From contig NZ_CP058529.1 in NCBI RefSeq assembly GCF_013401515.1, positions 2,480,001 to 2,544,000 of the forward strand: a DNA stretch of 64,000 nucleotides, written 5' to 3'. The position numbers and the translations under genes were made by a program. Positions 43,707-52,335 of the stretch are shown here, in pieces. This DNA comes from Halorarum halophilum (GTDB lineage Archaea; Halobacteriota; Halobacteria; Halobacteriales; Haloferacaceae). How positions within the stretch are numbered: position 1 is the first letter of the stretch; each line of letters starts with the position of its first letter. The notes beneath the pieces were generated by a model. That model was not told the origin of the DNA. It made no database searches and saw only the letters and a list, made by a program, of their open reading frames with translations.

Positions 43707-44603
43707 GTGGAACTGAACTGCGAGGGCTGCGCGGGCTGCTGTGTCGACTGGCGTCCGCTCGGTGGCGCCCCGGACCACGAGCGGCAGGGCCGGTACCGCG
43801 CGCTCGACGCCACCTACAACCTCGTCCCGATCACCCGCGACGAGGTCTGGGACTTCCTCGACGCCGGCTACGGCGACGCGCTCGCCCCGCGACTGTTCTC
43901 CGCGGACGACCCCGAGCGCGCCGTCACGGTCGACGGCCACGCGGTCGCCGCGATGGGCGACCGACCCCTCTTCCTCGTCGGCCTCCGCAAACCTCCGAAA
44001 CCGGTCGCGCCGTTCGACGGCGACCGGATGTGGCTCGACACCTGCGCCTTCCTCGACCCCGAGACGCTCCAGTGCCGCATCCACGAGGACGACCTCTACC
44101 CGGAGGCGTGCGGCACCTACCCCGGCCAGAACCTCGCGCTCGACCAGGACACTGAGTGCGAACGGGTCGAGCGCGCCCACGGCGAACCCGGCGAGCGGCT
44201 CCGCGACCGCTCGGTTCCCGAGGACCTCCCGCCGCCGGCGTTCGGCCCGCAGGCGCTCGGCTCGACCGTGTTCGCCTACCCCGACCCCGCGGACCTCGAC
44301 GGCGTCGTCGCCCGCCTCGAAGCCGGCGAGTCGACCCCCGAGGACCGGGCGCTGTTCGTCGGCGCCGCCGCCGGCTCCGCGCCGGGGATGCCAGAGGTGA
44401 ACGAGGCCCGGGCCGAACGAGCCCACGAGCGGGCGCTCGAGGCTGATTCCTGGGTCGGCAGGGCGGCGGAAGAGTGGACACAGGCGGCCCGTGCGGCGGG
44501 CGACCGCGGCGCCCCGGCGACCGACGCGCCCGACCCGGAGCAGGTGGAGGAGGCCCGCGGCGCCCCGCCGACGCCGGGCTGGGACGCCCTGCGCGAGGAC
44601 TGA
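43707..44603 (+). CDS. YkgJ family cysteine-cluster protein
   Basis: A 298-residue protein starting with GTG: MELNCEGCAGCCVDWRPLGG. The N-terminal CxxCxxCC cluster and the later CAFLDP and IHEDDLYPEACGTYPGQ match the YkgJ family, which uses these cysteines to bind zinc or an Fe-S cluster. The second half has no recognisable domain and ends in a Pro/Ala-rich segment. Function is unknown. Confidence 0.87.
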   Translation: MELNCEGCAGCCVDWRPLGGAPDHERQGRYRALDATYNLVPITRDEVWDFLDAGYGDALAPRLFSADDPERAVTVDGHAVAAMGDRPLFLVGLRKPPKPVAPFDGDRMWLDTCAFLDPETLQCRIHEDDLYPEACGTYPGQNLALDQDTECERVERAHGEPGERLRDRSVPEDLPPPAFGPQALGSTVFAYPDPADLDGVVARLEAGESTPEDRALFVGAAAGSAPGMPEVNEARAERAHERALEADSWVGRAAEEWTQAARAAGDRGAPATDAPDPEQVEEARGAPPTPGWDALRED

Positions 44604-44696
44604 CCGGGGCACCCTCCGACCGCCTCGACGACCGACTCACTACACGCTTGATAATCGGGTACCAAGGGTTAATCAGGGTGCCCGCGTGGGGCGGGT

Positions 44697-45680
44697 ATGC
44701 GCGTCCTCGTCACCGGCGCGACCGGCTTCGTCGGGAGCCGGCTCGTGCCCCAACTGCTCGCGGCGGGCCACGAGATCACGGTCCTCGTCCGCGACGCCGC
44801 CGACTACGACGCCCCGGAGGGCGTCAGGGTCCTCGAGGGCGACCTGCTCGAACCCGGCTCGGTCCGCCTCCTCGCCGGTCCCGGCGAGACGTCCGGCCAG
44901 CCGCTCGGTCGCCTGCTCGCCGCGCTCGACGTCGAGGCGGCCTACTACCTCGTCCACTCGATGCGGGCCGGCGCGGACGTCGCCGAACGGGACCGGGACG
45001 CCGCCCGCACGTTCGCCGCCGCGGCGGACGAGGCCGGCGTCGACCGCGTCGTCTACCTCGGCGGCCTCGGCGAGGCGGGCGAGGAGAGTGAACTCCCCCG
45101 GAGCCTCGCCGCCCGCCGCGAGGTCGAGTCCGCCCTCGCGGACGGGGAGTACGACCTCACGACGCTCCGGACGGGCCTCGTCGTCGGCGAGGGGGGCGCC
45201 GGTTTCGAGATGCTCCGCCAGCTCGCAGCCCGCCACTCGCTGATCGTCGCCCCGCGCTGGGTCCGCACGGAGTGTCGGCCCATCGCCATCGACGACGTGG
45301 TCGCCTACCTCGTCGGGGTGCTCGACGCCGCCGACACCGCCGGCGGGAGCTACGAGATCGGCGGCCCCGAGACGGCGAGCTACGGGGAGATCCTGCGCCG
45401 CACGAGGGAGGAACTCGGCGGCCGGCTGTACGCGATCCCGGTCCCGGTCTTCTCCCCGCGGCTCTCCTCCTCCTGGGTCGCGCTCGCCACCGACGTCGAC
45501 GCGTCGGTCGTCCGGCCCCTCGTCGACGGGTTACGCGCGCCGATGGTCGTCACGGACGACGACATCCGCGAGCACGTCCCGGTGCCGCTGACGCCGGTCG
45601 ACGAGGCGCTCCGCGAGGCGCTCGGCGGGACCAGGGAAGGGGATCCCGTCGAGGCACCCACCGCTGTAGCGGAGGACTGA
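44697..45680 (+). CDS. Atypical SDR, NAD(P)-binding protein (NDUFA9-like)
   Basis: A 327-residue Rossmann-fold protein. The dinucleotide motif is VTGATGFVGSRLVPQLLAAG at the N-terminus, followed by the NmrA/NDUFA9-like sequence AAYYLVHSMRAG and VYLGGLGEAGEES. The catalytic YxxxK of classic SDR enzymes is not in place, as usual for the atypical group, which may sense or use NAD(P)H or act on quinones or lipids. The ATG is the only good start. It follows the YkgJ gene by about 95 bases on the same strand. Confidence 0.86.
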   Translation: MRVLVTGATGFVGSRLVPQLLAAGHEITVLVRDAADYDAPEGVRVLEGDLLEPGSVRLLAGPGETSGQPLGRLLAALDVEAAYYLVHSMRAGADVAERDRDAARTFAAAADEAGVDRVVYLGGLGEAGEESELPRSLAARREVESALADGEYDLTTLRTGLVVGEGGAGFEMLRQLAARHSLIVAPRWVRTECRPIAIDDVVAYLVGVLDAADTAGGSYEIGGPETASYGEILRRTREELGGRLYAIPVPVFSPRLSSSWVALATDVDASVVRPLVDGLRAPMVVTDDDIREHVPVPLTPVDEALREALGGTREGDPVEAPTAVAED

Positions 45681-45883
45681 ACGTGGGCGGTCGGGCCGGT
45701 CGCTCCGCCGTGCTATCTCGGTTGCAGTCGGTCGATCGGTCGCTGTCGTGATCGTCCGGCGGGAGCTATCGGGCGACGCCGTCGCCGGTCGGCGACGACC
45801 GGCGCTACTCGTCGCGGTCGTCGGCGACGTGCTCGCAGTAATCGTCGCGTCGGCGGTCGCGGTCCCCGAAAACCGTTCCCGAT

Positions 45884-46054
45884 CTACTCGCCCTTCATCT
45901 TCCGGAACTGGTCGAGGAGCGCCTCCGCGGACTCGCCGGAGTCGTAGGAGAGTTCGCCGCGATACTCGCTGCGCTCCTCGGCGAACTCGGTGTCCACTTG
46001 CGCTTTCTGCTCGCGTCGCTCGTGTTCGTCCTCGTCGTAAGCACCCATCGACAT
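45884..46054 (-). CDS. DUF5786 family small acidic protein (56 residues)
   Basis: MSMGAYDEDEHERREQKAQV, then ERSEYRGELSYDSGESAEAL, ending LLDQFRKMKGE, matches the haloarchaeal DUF5786 family of unknown function. On the minus strand a TATA-like ATACGGATATTG centred near 46080 is about 26 bases upstream of the ATG, so the mRNA is probably leaderless. It is divergent from the DUF5784 gene and shares its promoter region. Confidence 0.85.
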   Translation of the reverse strand: MSMGAYDEDEHERREQKAQVDTEFAEERSEYRGELSYDSGESAEALLDQFRKMKGE

Positions 46055-46172
46055 GGTACGCCATCACTTAGCAATATCCGTATATGAATGTAACGGTCGT
46101 TCACGTTCCGTTGATAATCGAAACGAACCCGCGAGGCGGAGGGTTCAAACGGAACGACGCGGAATCGGGACT

Positions 46173-47216
46173 GTGGCTCGCCCCCTTCGGTTCCGGTACG
46201 CCCCCGGCTCGTGGACCCGTGCGCGCGTCGAGTCGGACATCTACCGCCCGCTCGACTCCAACCTCGGGGCGACGATGGACGGCCCGTGGTTCAAACCGCC
46301 GTCGGGCTACGAGGCGGTCCGATTCGACATGGACGACGGGAGCCTCGCGCTGTTCTGCTGGACCGACGACGACGAGGGGCCGGAAGGCGCCGACGGCGGC
46401 GGTCCGGCCGCCTACTGGCTCGGCAACACCGAGACGCCGTCGAGCCTGTGGCGGACCGACAAGTACGCGTTCGAGGCCGCGCCGTACCCCGTTCGCCGGT
46501 GGGCCGAGAAGGAACTGCTCGCCGGCCTCCACGAGGAGGAGCCGTGGCTGGCCGACTACCCGCACGTCTCGTGGTACTTCCTCACCGTGTTCTGCTCGAA
46601 GGACGGCGCGGGGACGACCCGGCGGTTCTTCCGCGACCACGCGTCCGGGTTCCCGGACGCGACCCGCGACGACGCGCTCGCCTTCTACGAGGAGTTCCTC
46701 TCGACGGGCGTGCTCGACGACTACCGCGAGGAGATGGCCGGCAAGCTCGGCACCTCGGAGTACTTCGACGAGACGCGGATGACCGCGACGATGGGCGAGT
46801 TCGACGTGGCCCGCCTGCTGACCCTCGCGGACTACGACATCGTCCCCGAGATCGAGGTGACGACGGACCACGTCATCGACTACCGGGCCGAGCGCCCCGA
46901 CGGCACCTCGACGCTCGTCGAGGTGACCCGGCCGGTCGCGCCGAACCGCCGGAGCACGAGCAACCCGGCGGCCGCCGTCCGCGACACGGTCGAGACGAAG
47001 ACCTCCGGCCAGCTGGAGGCTCACGGCGGCGGGATCACGCTGTTCGTGGACTGCTCGTCGTTCCCGGACGACGACTGGGCGGCGGTGCGGGGCGAGCGCC
47101 CCGACGTCGGGCACCGGCCGGCAGTCGTGTTCCGGAGCCGTCCGGACGGTCGGACGGAGGCGTACAGCAAAGGGAGCGTCCCGCTGGAACTCGACGACGC
47201 GCTCGAGTGGGTGTAA
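46173..47216 (+). CDS. DUF5784 family protein
   Basis: A 347-residue soluble protein resembling the haloarchaeal DUF5784 family: start MARPLRFRYAPGSWTRARVE, middle WFKPPSGYEAVRFDMDDGSL, and later DYDIVPEIEVTTDHVIDYRA and SLVEVTRP-like TLVEVTRPVAPNRRSTSNPA. The C-terminal part looks like a restriction-endonuclease-like fold (strand-rich, ending in VDCSSF), but no catalytic site is assigned. I chose the GTG at 46173; the in-frame ATGs upstream fall in the promoter area. Confidence 0.78.
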   Translation: MARPLRFRYAPGSWTRARVESDIYRPLDSNLGATMDGPWFKPPSGYEAVRFDMDDGSLALFCWTDDDEGPEGADGGGPAAYWLGNTETPSSLWRTDKYAFEAAPYPVRRWAEKELLAGLHEEEPWLADYPHVSWYFLTVFCSKDGAGTTRRFFRDHASGFPDATRDDALAFYEEFLSTGVLDDYREEMAGKLGTSEYFDETRMTATMGEFDVARLLTLADYDIVPEIEVTTDHVIDYRAERPDGTSTLVEVTRPVAPNRRSTSNPAAAVRDTVETKTSGQLEAHGGGITLFVDCSSFPDDDWAAVRGERPDVGHRPAVVFRSRPDGRTEAYSKGSVPLELDDALEWV

Positions 47217-47363
47217 GGCGAAGCCGAACCCGGTTCCACGGGTTCCCTAACTCGCTTCTGTTCGGATCCGATTCGACGTCGACTGGTCAGTACCGTGTCC
47301 GCGCTCGTAGGTTTGCCGTCGGATAGCGGCACGTAAGGGACCGATAACAAAACGTGAACGCTC

Positions 47364-47380
47364 GGACGTTCGGAACGTCC
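47364..47380. promoter_or_regulatory. 17-bp palindrome upstream of the glycosyltransferase gene
   Basis: GGACGTTC-G-GAACGTCC is a perfect 8-bp inverted repeat around a single base, ending 49 bases before the ATG of the glycosyltransferase. A TATA-like GATAACAAAA (47343-47352) lies just upstream, so the palindrome covers the likely transcription start, the usual place for a repressor. Confidence 0.5.
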
Positions 47381-47429
47381 TCTGTCACCGATGGTGGCGC
47401 GAGCACCGGCCGACAGGTGGATTCCCACC

Positions 47430-48419
47430 ATGCAGGTACTCAACCTCGTCACGAGCCCGGACGCGGAGTTCTACCGACTGCAGGTGAGGGCTCTCGAACG
47501 GCAGGGCATCGATGAGACGACGCTCGGGGTCCCTGGCGAACAGCGGTTCACGGACGACGGGGTCGATGACCGGTCGGTGCTCGACTACCTTCGGTACTAC
47601 CCACAGGTGCTGCGGGAATCGTTCGACTCCTACGACCTCGTCCACGCCAACTACGGGCTGACGGCGCCGGCAGCGATCGGACAGCCGAACCTGCCGGTGG
47701 TGCTCACGCTCTGGGGGACGGACCTGATGGGGAAGTACGGCCGACTCGGTCGCCTCTGTGCCCGCCGCGCCGACGCGGTCATCGTGATGAGCGAGCGGAT
47801 GGCCGAGACGCTCCCGATCGACTGTCACGTCATCCCCCATGGGGTCGACCTGGAGCAGTTCCGGCCGTTTCCCCAGCGACCGGCACGCGAGGCGATCGGC
47901 TGGCGCCACGACGCGAGCCACGTCCTGTTCCCCTACCCGGAGCAGCGACCGGTGAAGGACTACCCCCGTGCCGAGCGCGTCGTCGAGGCGGCCCGCGAGC
48001 GGTACGGGGGCGATATCGACCTGCAGACCCTGTACGGCGTCCCCCACGAGCGGATGCCGCTGTACATGAACGCCGCCGACGCGCTCCTGTTAACCTCCAG
48101 GCGTGAGGGGTCGCCCAACTCGGTGAAGGAGGCGATGGCGTGCGACCTCCCGGTCGTCGCGACCGACGTCGGCGACGTGCGCACGCGTCTGGCGGGAGTC
48201 GACGGCTCCCACGTCTGCCGGGCCGACGGGGAACTCGTCGACGGACTCGTCGACGTTCTGGAACGAGGGGAACCGTCCACCGGCCGCGAGGCGATCGCCC
48301 CGCTCGGGTTGGAGCAGATGGGCGAGCGAATCCGGGCGGTGTACGAGTCCGTGCTCGACACCCGTGCGGAACCGCAGACGGGAGCGGCCCCTACACGGAA
48401 TCCGGTGTCCAGTCGCTAG
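47430..48419 (+). CDS. Glycosyltransferase, GT-B fold, family 4-like
   Basis: A 329-residue glycosyltransferase group 1 protein. Markers are HGVDLEQFRPFPQRPAREAI after the linker, and EGSPNSVKEAMACDLPVVAT, the E-x7-E nucleotide-sugar motif. The N-terminal half (MQVLNLVTSPDAEFYRLQV) fits a GT-B acceptor domain. There is no membrane segment. Surface polysaccharide, glycolipid or trehalose-like products are all possible. It stands alone, with a palindromic site upstream, and the flanking DNA is slightly richer in A and T than the average of the window. Confidence 0.88.
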   Translation: MQVLNLVTSPDAEFYRLQVRALERQGIDETTLGVPGEQRFTDDGVDDRSVLDYLRYYPQVLRESFDSYDLVHANYGLTAPAAIGQPNLPVVLTLWGTDLMGKYGRLGRLCARRADAVIVMSERMAETLPIDCHVIPHGVDLEQFRPFPQRPAREAIGWRHDASHVLFPYPEQRPVKDYPRAERVVEAARERYGGDIDLQTLYGVPHERMPLYMNAADALLLTSRREGSPNSVKEAMACDLPVVATDVGDVRTRLAGVDGSHVCRADGELVDGLVDVLERGEPSTGREAIAPLGLEQMGERIRAVYESVLDTRAEPQTGAAPTRNPVSSR

Positions 48420-48497
48420 GCGTTTCTTCGTCCGGAAAAACGGTCGCGGCGGGGCCGCGGCGTGGCAGACGTCGCCGCGGTGGCGGTGCCGCGGATG

Positions 48498-48782
48498 CTA
48501 GAACGAGACCGGGTCGGGACCGTTCTCCCCGACCGACGGGGCGTCGCGGTCGCTGTAGTACCGACGGCCGACCGCCTCGTGGCCGACGCCAGCCTGGAGC
48601 GTCTCGTACGCCTCGTTCGCCGAGTCGAACGTCTCGGCCCCCGTGCGGCCGAGCACCGCGCCGAGCGACTCCGAGCCGTCCTGGTGTTCGATTAGGGTGT
48701 CGCCGTACGCGTCGATGAGTTCGCCGCTCGTTGCGGGGTACTCGTGGCCGCTCAGGAGTTCTCCGGTTCCGTTCAGGCGCAT
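48498..48782 (-). CDS. DUF5789 family protein
   Basis: A 94-residue protein starting MRLNGTGELLSGHEYPATSG and ending RRYYSDRDAPSVGENGPDPV followed by SF, matching the haloarchaeal DUF5789 family, of unknown function. A TATA-like TTATATTC (minus strand, near 48812-48819) is about 33 bases upstream of the ATG. It is convergent with the glycosyltransferase and divergent from the PHP-domain gene. Confidence 0.86.
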   Translation of the reverse strand: MRLNGTGELLSGHEYPATSGELIDAYGDTLIEHQDGSESLGAVLGRTGAETFDSANEAYETLQAGVGHEAVGRRYYSDRDAPSVGENGPDPVSF

Positions 48783-48973
48783 CGAGTGGACGAAGCCGAG
48801 GGGAGAATATAACGATTGTCCATGTACGACCTTCGAGGCTCCGGCATTCCTTAATGGTCCTTAATGGTGCGTCGGTAACACGCGTCCCGGACGTCCGTCG
48901 CGGGCGGTCGACGGGTCGACGGTCGCCCACGGCCCATCGCAAGCGCTTTTCGCCGGGGCGGTGCAGGCCCGGT

Positions 48974-49768
48974 ATGGTCGTCGCGGACCTCCACGCGCAC
49001 ACGACGGTGTCGGACGGGACCCTGACGCTCGGGACGCTCCCCGCCGCCGCGCGGGCGGCCGGGGTCGAGGTCGTCGCCGTGACGGACCACGACCGGTTCC
49101 ATCCGGGCCTCAACGCTCCCGTCACCGACCTGGCGGGAATCACGGTCGTCCGAGGCATCGAACTCCGCGTCGACGCCGGCTTCGAGGAGGTGGACCTCCT
49201 CGGCTACGGCCTCGAGGAGACCGAGGCGCTCCGCGCCGAGTGCGAGCGCCTCCAGCGGAACCGGATCGAGCGGGGTCGACGGATCGTCGAGTGCGTCGAG
49301 ACGGAGACGGACGTCGACCTCAGCCTCGAACCCCGCGTGGGACTCGGTCGCCCGCACATCGCCCGCGCCATCGCGGAGAGCGAGGCGCCGTACGACTTCG
49401 AGGGCGCCTTCGAGCACCTCATCGGCGACGACCGCCCATGCTACGTCGGCAGGGACGTGACGCCGCTCGACGAGGGGATCGACCTGCTCTCGGACGCCTG
49501 CGCCGTCGTCGGACTCGCCCACCCGTTCCGGTACGACGACCCCGACGCGGCGCTGGCGCTGTGTGAACGCCTGGACGCGGTCGAGCGCTTCTACCCCTAC
49601 GGCGACCGCGGCACCGACGACCCAGGGCGCGTCGAGGCGATCGCGGCGGAGCACGACCTGCTCCTCACGGGGGGGAGCGACGCGCACGGCGAGGAACTCG
49701 GCGCGGCGGGCCTCGACCGTTCGGGGTGGGAGCGCGTCGAGCGCCGGTTGTCGGAGGGGCGGGCTTAA
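48974..49768 (+). CDS. PHP-domain metal-dependent phosphoesterase
   Basis: A 264-residue protein with all PHP motifs: DLHAHTTVSDG (His7, His9), VAVTDHDRFHPG, GLAHPFRYD and GGSDAHGEELG. The PHP fold binds two or three metal ions and cleaves phosphoesters (for example nucleotide or sugar phosphates, or histidinol phosphate); members close to this one include YciV/RnaseAM-like and unspecified phosphatases. The substrate is unknown. The next gene starts 27 bases after its stop, probably in the same operon. Confidence 0.9.
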   Translation: MVVADLHAHTTVSDGTLTLGTLPAAARAAGVEVVAVTDHDRFHPGLNAPVTDLAGITVVRGIELRVDAGFEEVDLLGYGLEETEALRAECERLQRNRIERGRRIVECVETETDVDLSLEPRVGLGRPHIARAIAESEAPYDFEGAFEHLIGDDRPCYVGRDVTPLDEGIDLLSDACAVVGLAHPFRYDDPDAALALCERLDAVERFYPYGDRGTDDPGRVEAIAAEHDLLLTGGSDAHGEELGAAGLDRSGWERVERRLSEGRA

Positions 49769-49795
49769 CTACGAGGGCGCCGTTGTTTCGAACAC

Positions 49796-49966
49796 ATGCA
49801 GTGTCACTACTGCGATCGCGAGGCCGCGTTCACCGCCGAACAGGACGGACTGCGGGTGGGCCTCTGCGAGCGGCACTTCCGCGAACGCGTCGAGGAGCTC
49901 GCGGAGCGCGAGGGACTCGAGGCGCTCCGCGAGCAGGTCGACGTGACCCAGACCGAGCAGGAATAG
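49796..49966 (+). CDS. Small zinc-finger protein (56 residues, DUF6757-like)
   Basis: MQCHYCDREAAFTAEQDGLR, then VGLCERHFRERVEELAEREG: the pairs CHYC and CERH form a C2-CH type zinc site. The rest is a charged helix. This small protein is conserved in haloarchaea (DUF6757-like) and its function is unknown. It sits 27 bases downstream of the PHP gene on the same strand. Confidence 0.8.
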   Translation: MQCHYCDREAAFTAEQDGLRVGLCERHFRERVEELAEREGLEALREQVDVTQTEQE

Positions 49967-50162
49967 GTCCGCCGCTCCGTCGCTCGCCACCGTCCGCCGT
50001 CTCACCCGCCCCTCTCGCCCTCCCGATCCGCCCGCCACTCGTGCGCCAGCAACCCGTAGCGTAGCGTGTTGCGACGCACCCGCTCGCTGCCCCAGACGTC
50101 GTCTTCCCGGGGGCGGCAACGAGCGGGGAAGGGTGACTGACGGGAACTCCCGGTCAGATGGC

Positions 50163-50699
50163 TCACCAGAGCAGGTCGACGCCGAACAGGTAGAGGCCGG
50201 CGAGCGCGGCCTCGAAGCAGAGCGTCCCGACGGCCGAGAGGAGGACGAACTTCCGGTCGTCCATCTCCGCGAGCCCGGCGGGGACGGTGAGCATCCCGCG
50301 GGTGAACAGCAGCGAGTTCGAGACGGGGACGACGACGGGGCCCCAGCGGTCGAACCAGCCGTCGAAGCGGTCGAGCGTGTCCTCGCTCACGCGGAACCAG
50401 CGCTTCTTGAGGAGCCACTCCCGGCCGCCGCGCTCGGCCAGTTTGAACAGCGCGTACTGGCCGACCGTGGCGCCGAGCACGGCGACGCCGATGATGGCGA
50501 CGACGCGGTCGGGCCCGTGGCCCAGGAGGACGAGCGACCCCGGGACGATGAGTTCGCTCGGCACGAAGTACATCAGCATCGCGCCCTCGAGGACGAACAC
50601 GCCGAACAGGAACAGGTAGGCGTACTCCGAGCCGACGAGGTCCTGGAACCACGGGGGGAACTCGCCGACGATGTTCTGCAGGGGGACCGGCACGCCCAT
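50163..50699 (-). CDS. DedA family membrane protein
   Basis: A 178-residue protein of the DedA/VTT family. Seen are the hydrophobic re-entrant segment [20 protein letters not shown] and the conserved loop [20 protein letters not shown], with the conserved Arg before [12 protein letters not shown]. The family is thought to handle lipid carriers or scramble lipids across membranes. The ATG at 50699 is used; a GATATATC element (50716-50723) lies only 17 bases before it, which is closer than usual, so the true start might be slightly downstream. Confidence 0.87.
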   Translation of the reverse strand: MGVPVPLQNIVGEFPPWFQDLVGSEYAYLFLFGVFVLEGAMLMYFVPSELIVPGSLVLLGHGPDRVVAIIGVAVLGATVGQYALFKLAERGGREWLLKKRWFRVSEDTLDRFDGWFDRWGPVVVPVSNSLLFTRGMLTVPAGLAEMDDRKFVLLSAVGTLCFEAALAGLYLFGVDLLW

Positions 50700-50823
50700 C
50701 GATTGCCCTCCGGCCGATATATCGTTTTTGTCCTGGCCTGCGTAGTGCTTTCCTCCCGACTGGTGCCCCGTTTGCCAGAACCACGGTTCCATCTGGATTC
50801 GCCGACCCGAGGTCGACGGGATG

Positions 50824-50960
50824 CGGCGGGCGCACAGCGAGCGGCCTCGAAGTTCTCGTGAGCGACCGGGGGGAGCGAACGAGAGCACGCGAGTCGAACG
50901 AAGTGAGTCTCGCGGAGGGCCGCGAGCCGCGCCCGCCGGGGAGGCGTGGGGAGCCACCGC
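50824..50960 (+). repeat. Structured repeat, module 3 (copy C)
   Basis: A 9-bp inverted repeat GGCGGGCGC / GCGCCCGCC (50825-50833 and 50929-50937) encloses 95 bases that form smaller hairpins (for example CGCGAG / CTCGCG), and is followed by GGGGAGGC and TGGGGA as in copy A. It fills most of the 410-base gap between dedA and hemB (50700-51109), where no gene is seen. A GGGGCTTTCGAG box at 50983-50994 resembles the inverted start of module 1, but no full copy follows. Confidence 0.7.
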
Positions 50961-51109
50961 GATGCGGCCCGACCTCCCACAGGGGCTTTCGAGGTCCGCA
51001 CCTCGGCAACAAGAACCGCCCCGATTCGACAAACGGCCCTCAGATCACCACCCGAAACCAACGGATAGTACCCGACGGCGTTTTTAGGACGCCCCCGCTC
51101 ACCCCCGGT

Positions 51110-52090
51110 ATGGACCTCACGGACCGGCCGCGCCGCCTCCGAACCGACGGCGTCAGGCCGCTCGTCTCGGAGACGGAGCTCGACGCCTCGGACCTCATCG
51201 CGCCGGTGTTCGTCGACGCGACGACCGACGAGCGCGTCGAGATCGAGTCGATGCCGGGCCACGAGCGCGTCCCCGTCGAGCAGGCCGCCGCCCGCGTCGC
51301 CGAGGTGCGCGAGACGGGCGTCGAGGCCGTCATCGTCTTCGGCATCCCCGAGTCGAAGGACGAGGTCGGCTCGCGGGCCTACGCCGAGGACGGCGTCGTC
51401 CAGGAGGCCGTCCGCGAGATCAGCGCCGAGACGGACGCCTACGTCATCACGGACGTCTGCCTCTGCGAGTACACCGACCACGGCCACTGCGGGGTCCTCG
51501 AGGAGGACGCGGCCGAGGACCCAACCCTGACCGTGAAGAACGACGAGACGCTCGACCTCCTCAGAAGAACCGCCGTCTCGCACGCCGAGGCCGGAGCGGA
51601 CATGATCGCACCCTCGTCGATGACCGACGGGATGGTCGGCGCGATCCGGGAGGGGCTGGACGAATCCGGCTTCGCCGAGGTGCCGATCATGAGCTACGCG
51701 GCGAAGTACGAGTCGGCGTTCTACGGCCCGTTCCGGGACGCCGCGGACGGCGCGCCCGCGTTCGGCGACCGCCGGCACTACCAGATGGACCCCGCCAACG
51801 GCCGCGAGGCGCTCCGGGAGACGAGGCTCGACGTCGAGCAGGGCGCGGACGTGCTGATGGTGAAGCCGGCGCTGCCATATCTGGACGTGGTCTCGTCCCT
51901 CCGGCGGGAGTTCGACCACCCCGTCGCCGCTTATAATGTAAGCGGGGAGTACGCGATGCTCCACGCCGCTGCGGATCGGGGGTGGCTGGACCTGGAGGCG
52001 GCGGCCTACGAGTCGCTGCTTTCGATCAAGCGGGCCGGGGCGGATCTGATCCTGACGTACTTCGCCGAGGATCTGGCTGATCAGTTGTAG
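51110..52090 (+). CDS. hemB: Porphobilinogen synthase (delta-aminolevulinate dehydratase)
   Basis: A 326-residue HemB, condensing two molecules of 5-aminolevulinate to porphobilinogen for heme and cobamide synthesis. The zinc-binding cysteine cluster is [15 protein letters not shown], and the Schiff-base lysines are in [16 protein letters not shown] and [20 protein letters not shown] element at 51081-51087 is about 26 bases upstream of the ATG, giving a leaderless mRNA. hemC, the next enzyme of the pathway, begins at 63.5 kb. Confidence 0.96.
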   Translation: MDLTDRPRRLRTDGVRPLVSETELDASDLIAPVFVDATTDERVEIESMPGHERVPVEQAAARVAEVRETGVEAVIVFGIPESKDEVGSRAYAEDGVVQEAVREISAETDAYVITDVCLCEYTDHGHCGVLEEDAAEDPTLTVKNDETLDLLRRTAVSHAEAGADMIAPSSMTDGMVGAIREGLDESGFAEVPIMSYAAKYESAFYGPFRDAADGAPAFGDRRHYQMDPANGREALRETRLDVEQGADVLMVKPALPYLDVVSSLRREFDHPVAAYNVSGEYAMLHAAADRGWLDLEAAAYESLLSIKRAGADLILTYFAEDLADQL

Positions 52091-52165
52091 AGCCGTGTTC
52101 CCGTTTTGAGCGCTTGCCGGTGGTGTAGCGGAGGAGTGGGTCACTAGCCCCATGCGTCATGAGAA

Positions 52166-52283
52166 CCACACCCTCCCCAGCCGATTCGCTCACGGCCGGC
52201 GCGGCACGGGGCCGCGCCGGCTCGCTCATCCCTCGCGCGCGTCTGCTCGCCTTCGGCACGCAGTCACGCGTGCCACCCGCCAG
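52166..52283 (-). repeat. Structured repeat, module 3 (copy D, inverted)
   Basis: Read on the minus strand this matches copy B: CTGGCGGGTGGCACGCG, CGCGCGCGAGGGATGAGCGA and ATCGGCTGGGGAGGG. It has two perfect hairpins, GGCACGC - AGTCAC - GCGTGCC (52255-52274) and an 11-bp stem at 52195-52205 / 52211-52221. The arms differ from copy B but remain paired. It lies in the convergent gap between hemB and argF (52091-52335), which contains no gene. Confidence 0.75.
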
Positions 52284-52335
52284 AAAACGCTGAGCGAACC
52301 GCTGCTGCTGACGAGTTCGAAAACCAGCGAAATTC

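Noticed and set aside
45748-45883. Plus-strand frame after the SDR-like gene
   Set aside because: It is made of repeated CGGTCGxCGACG motifs and overlaps the end of the DUF5786 gene; its Arg/Val/Ala-rich peptide looks non-biological.
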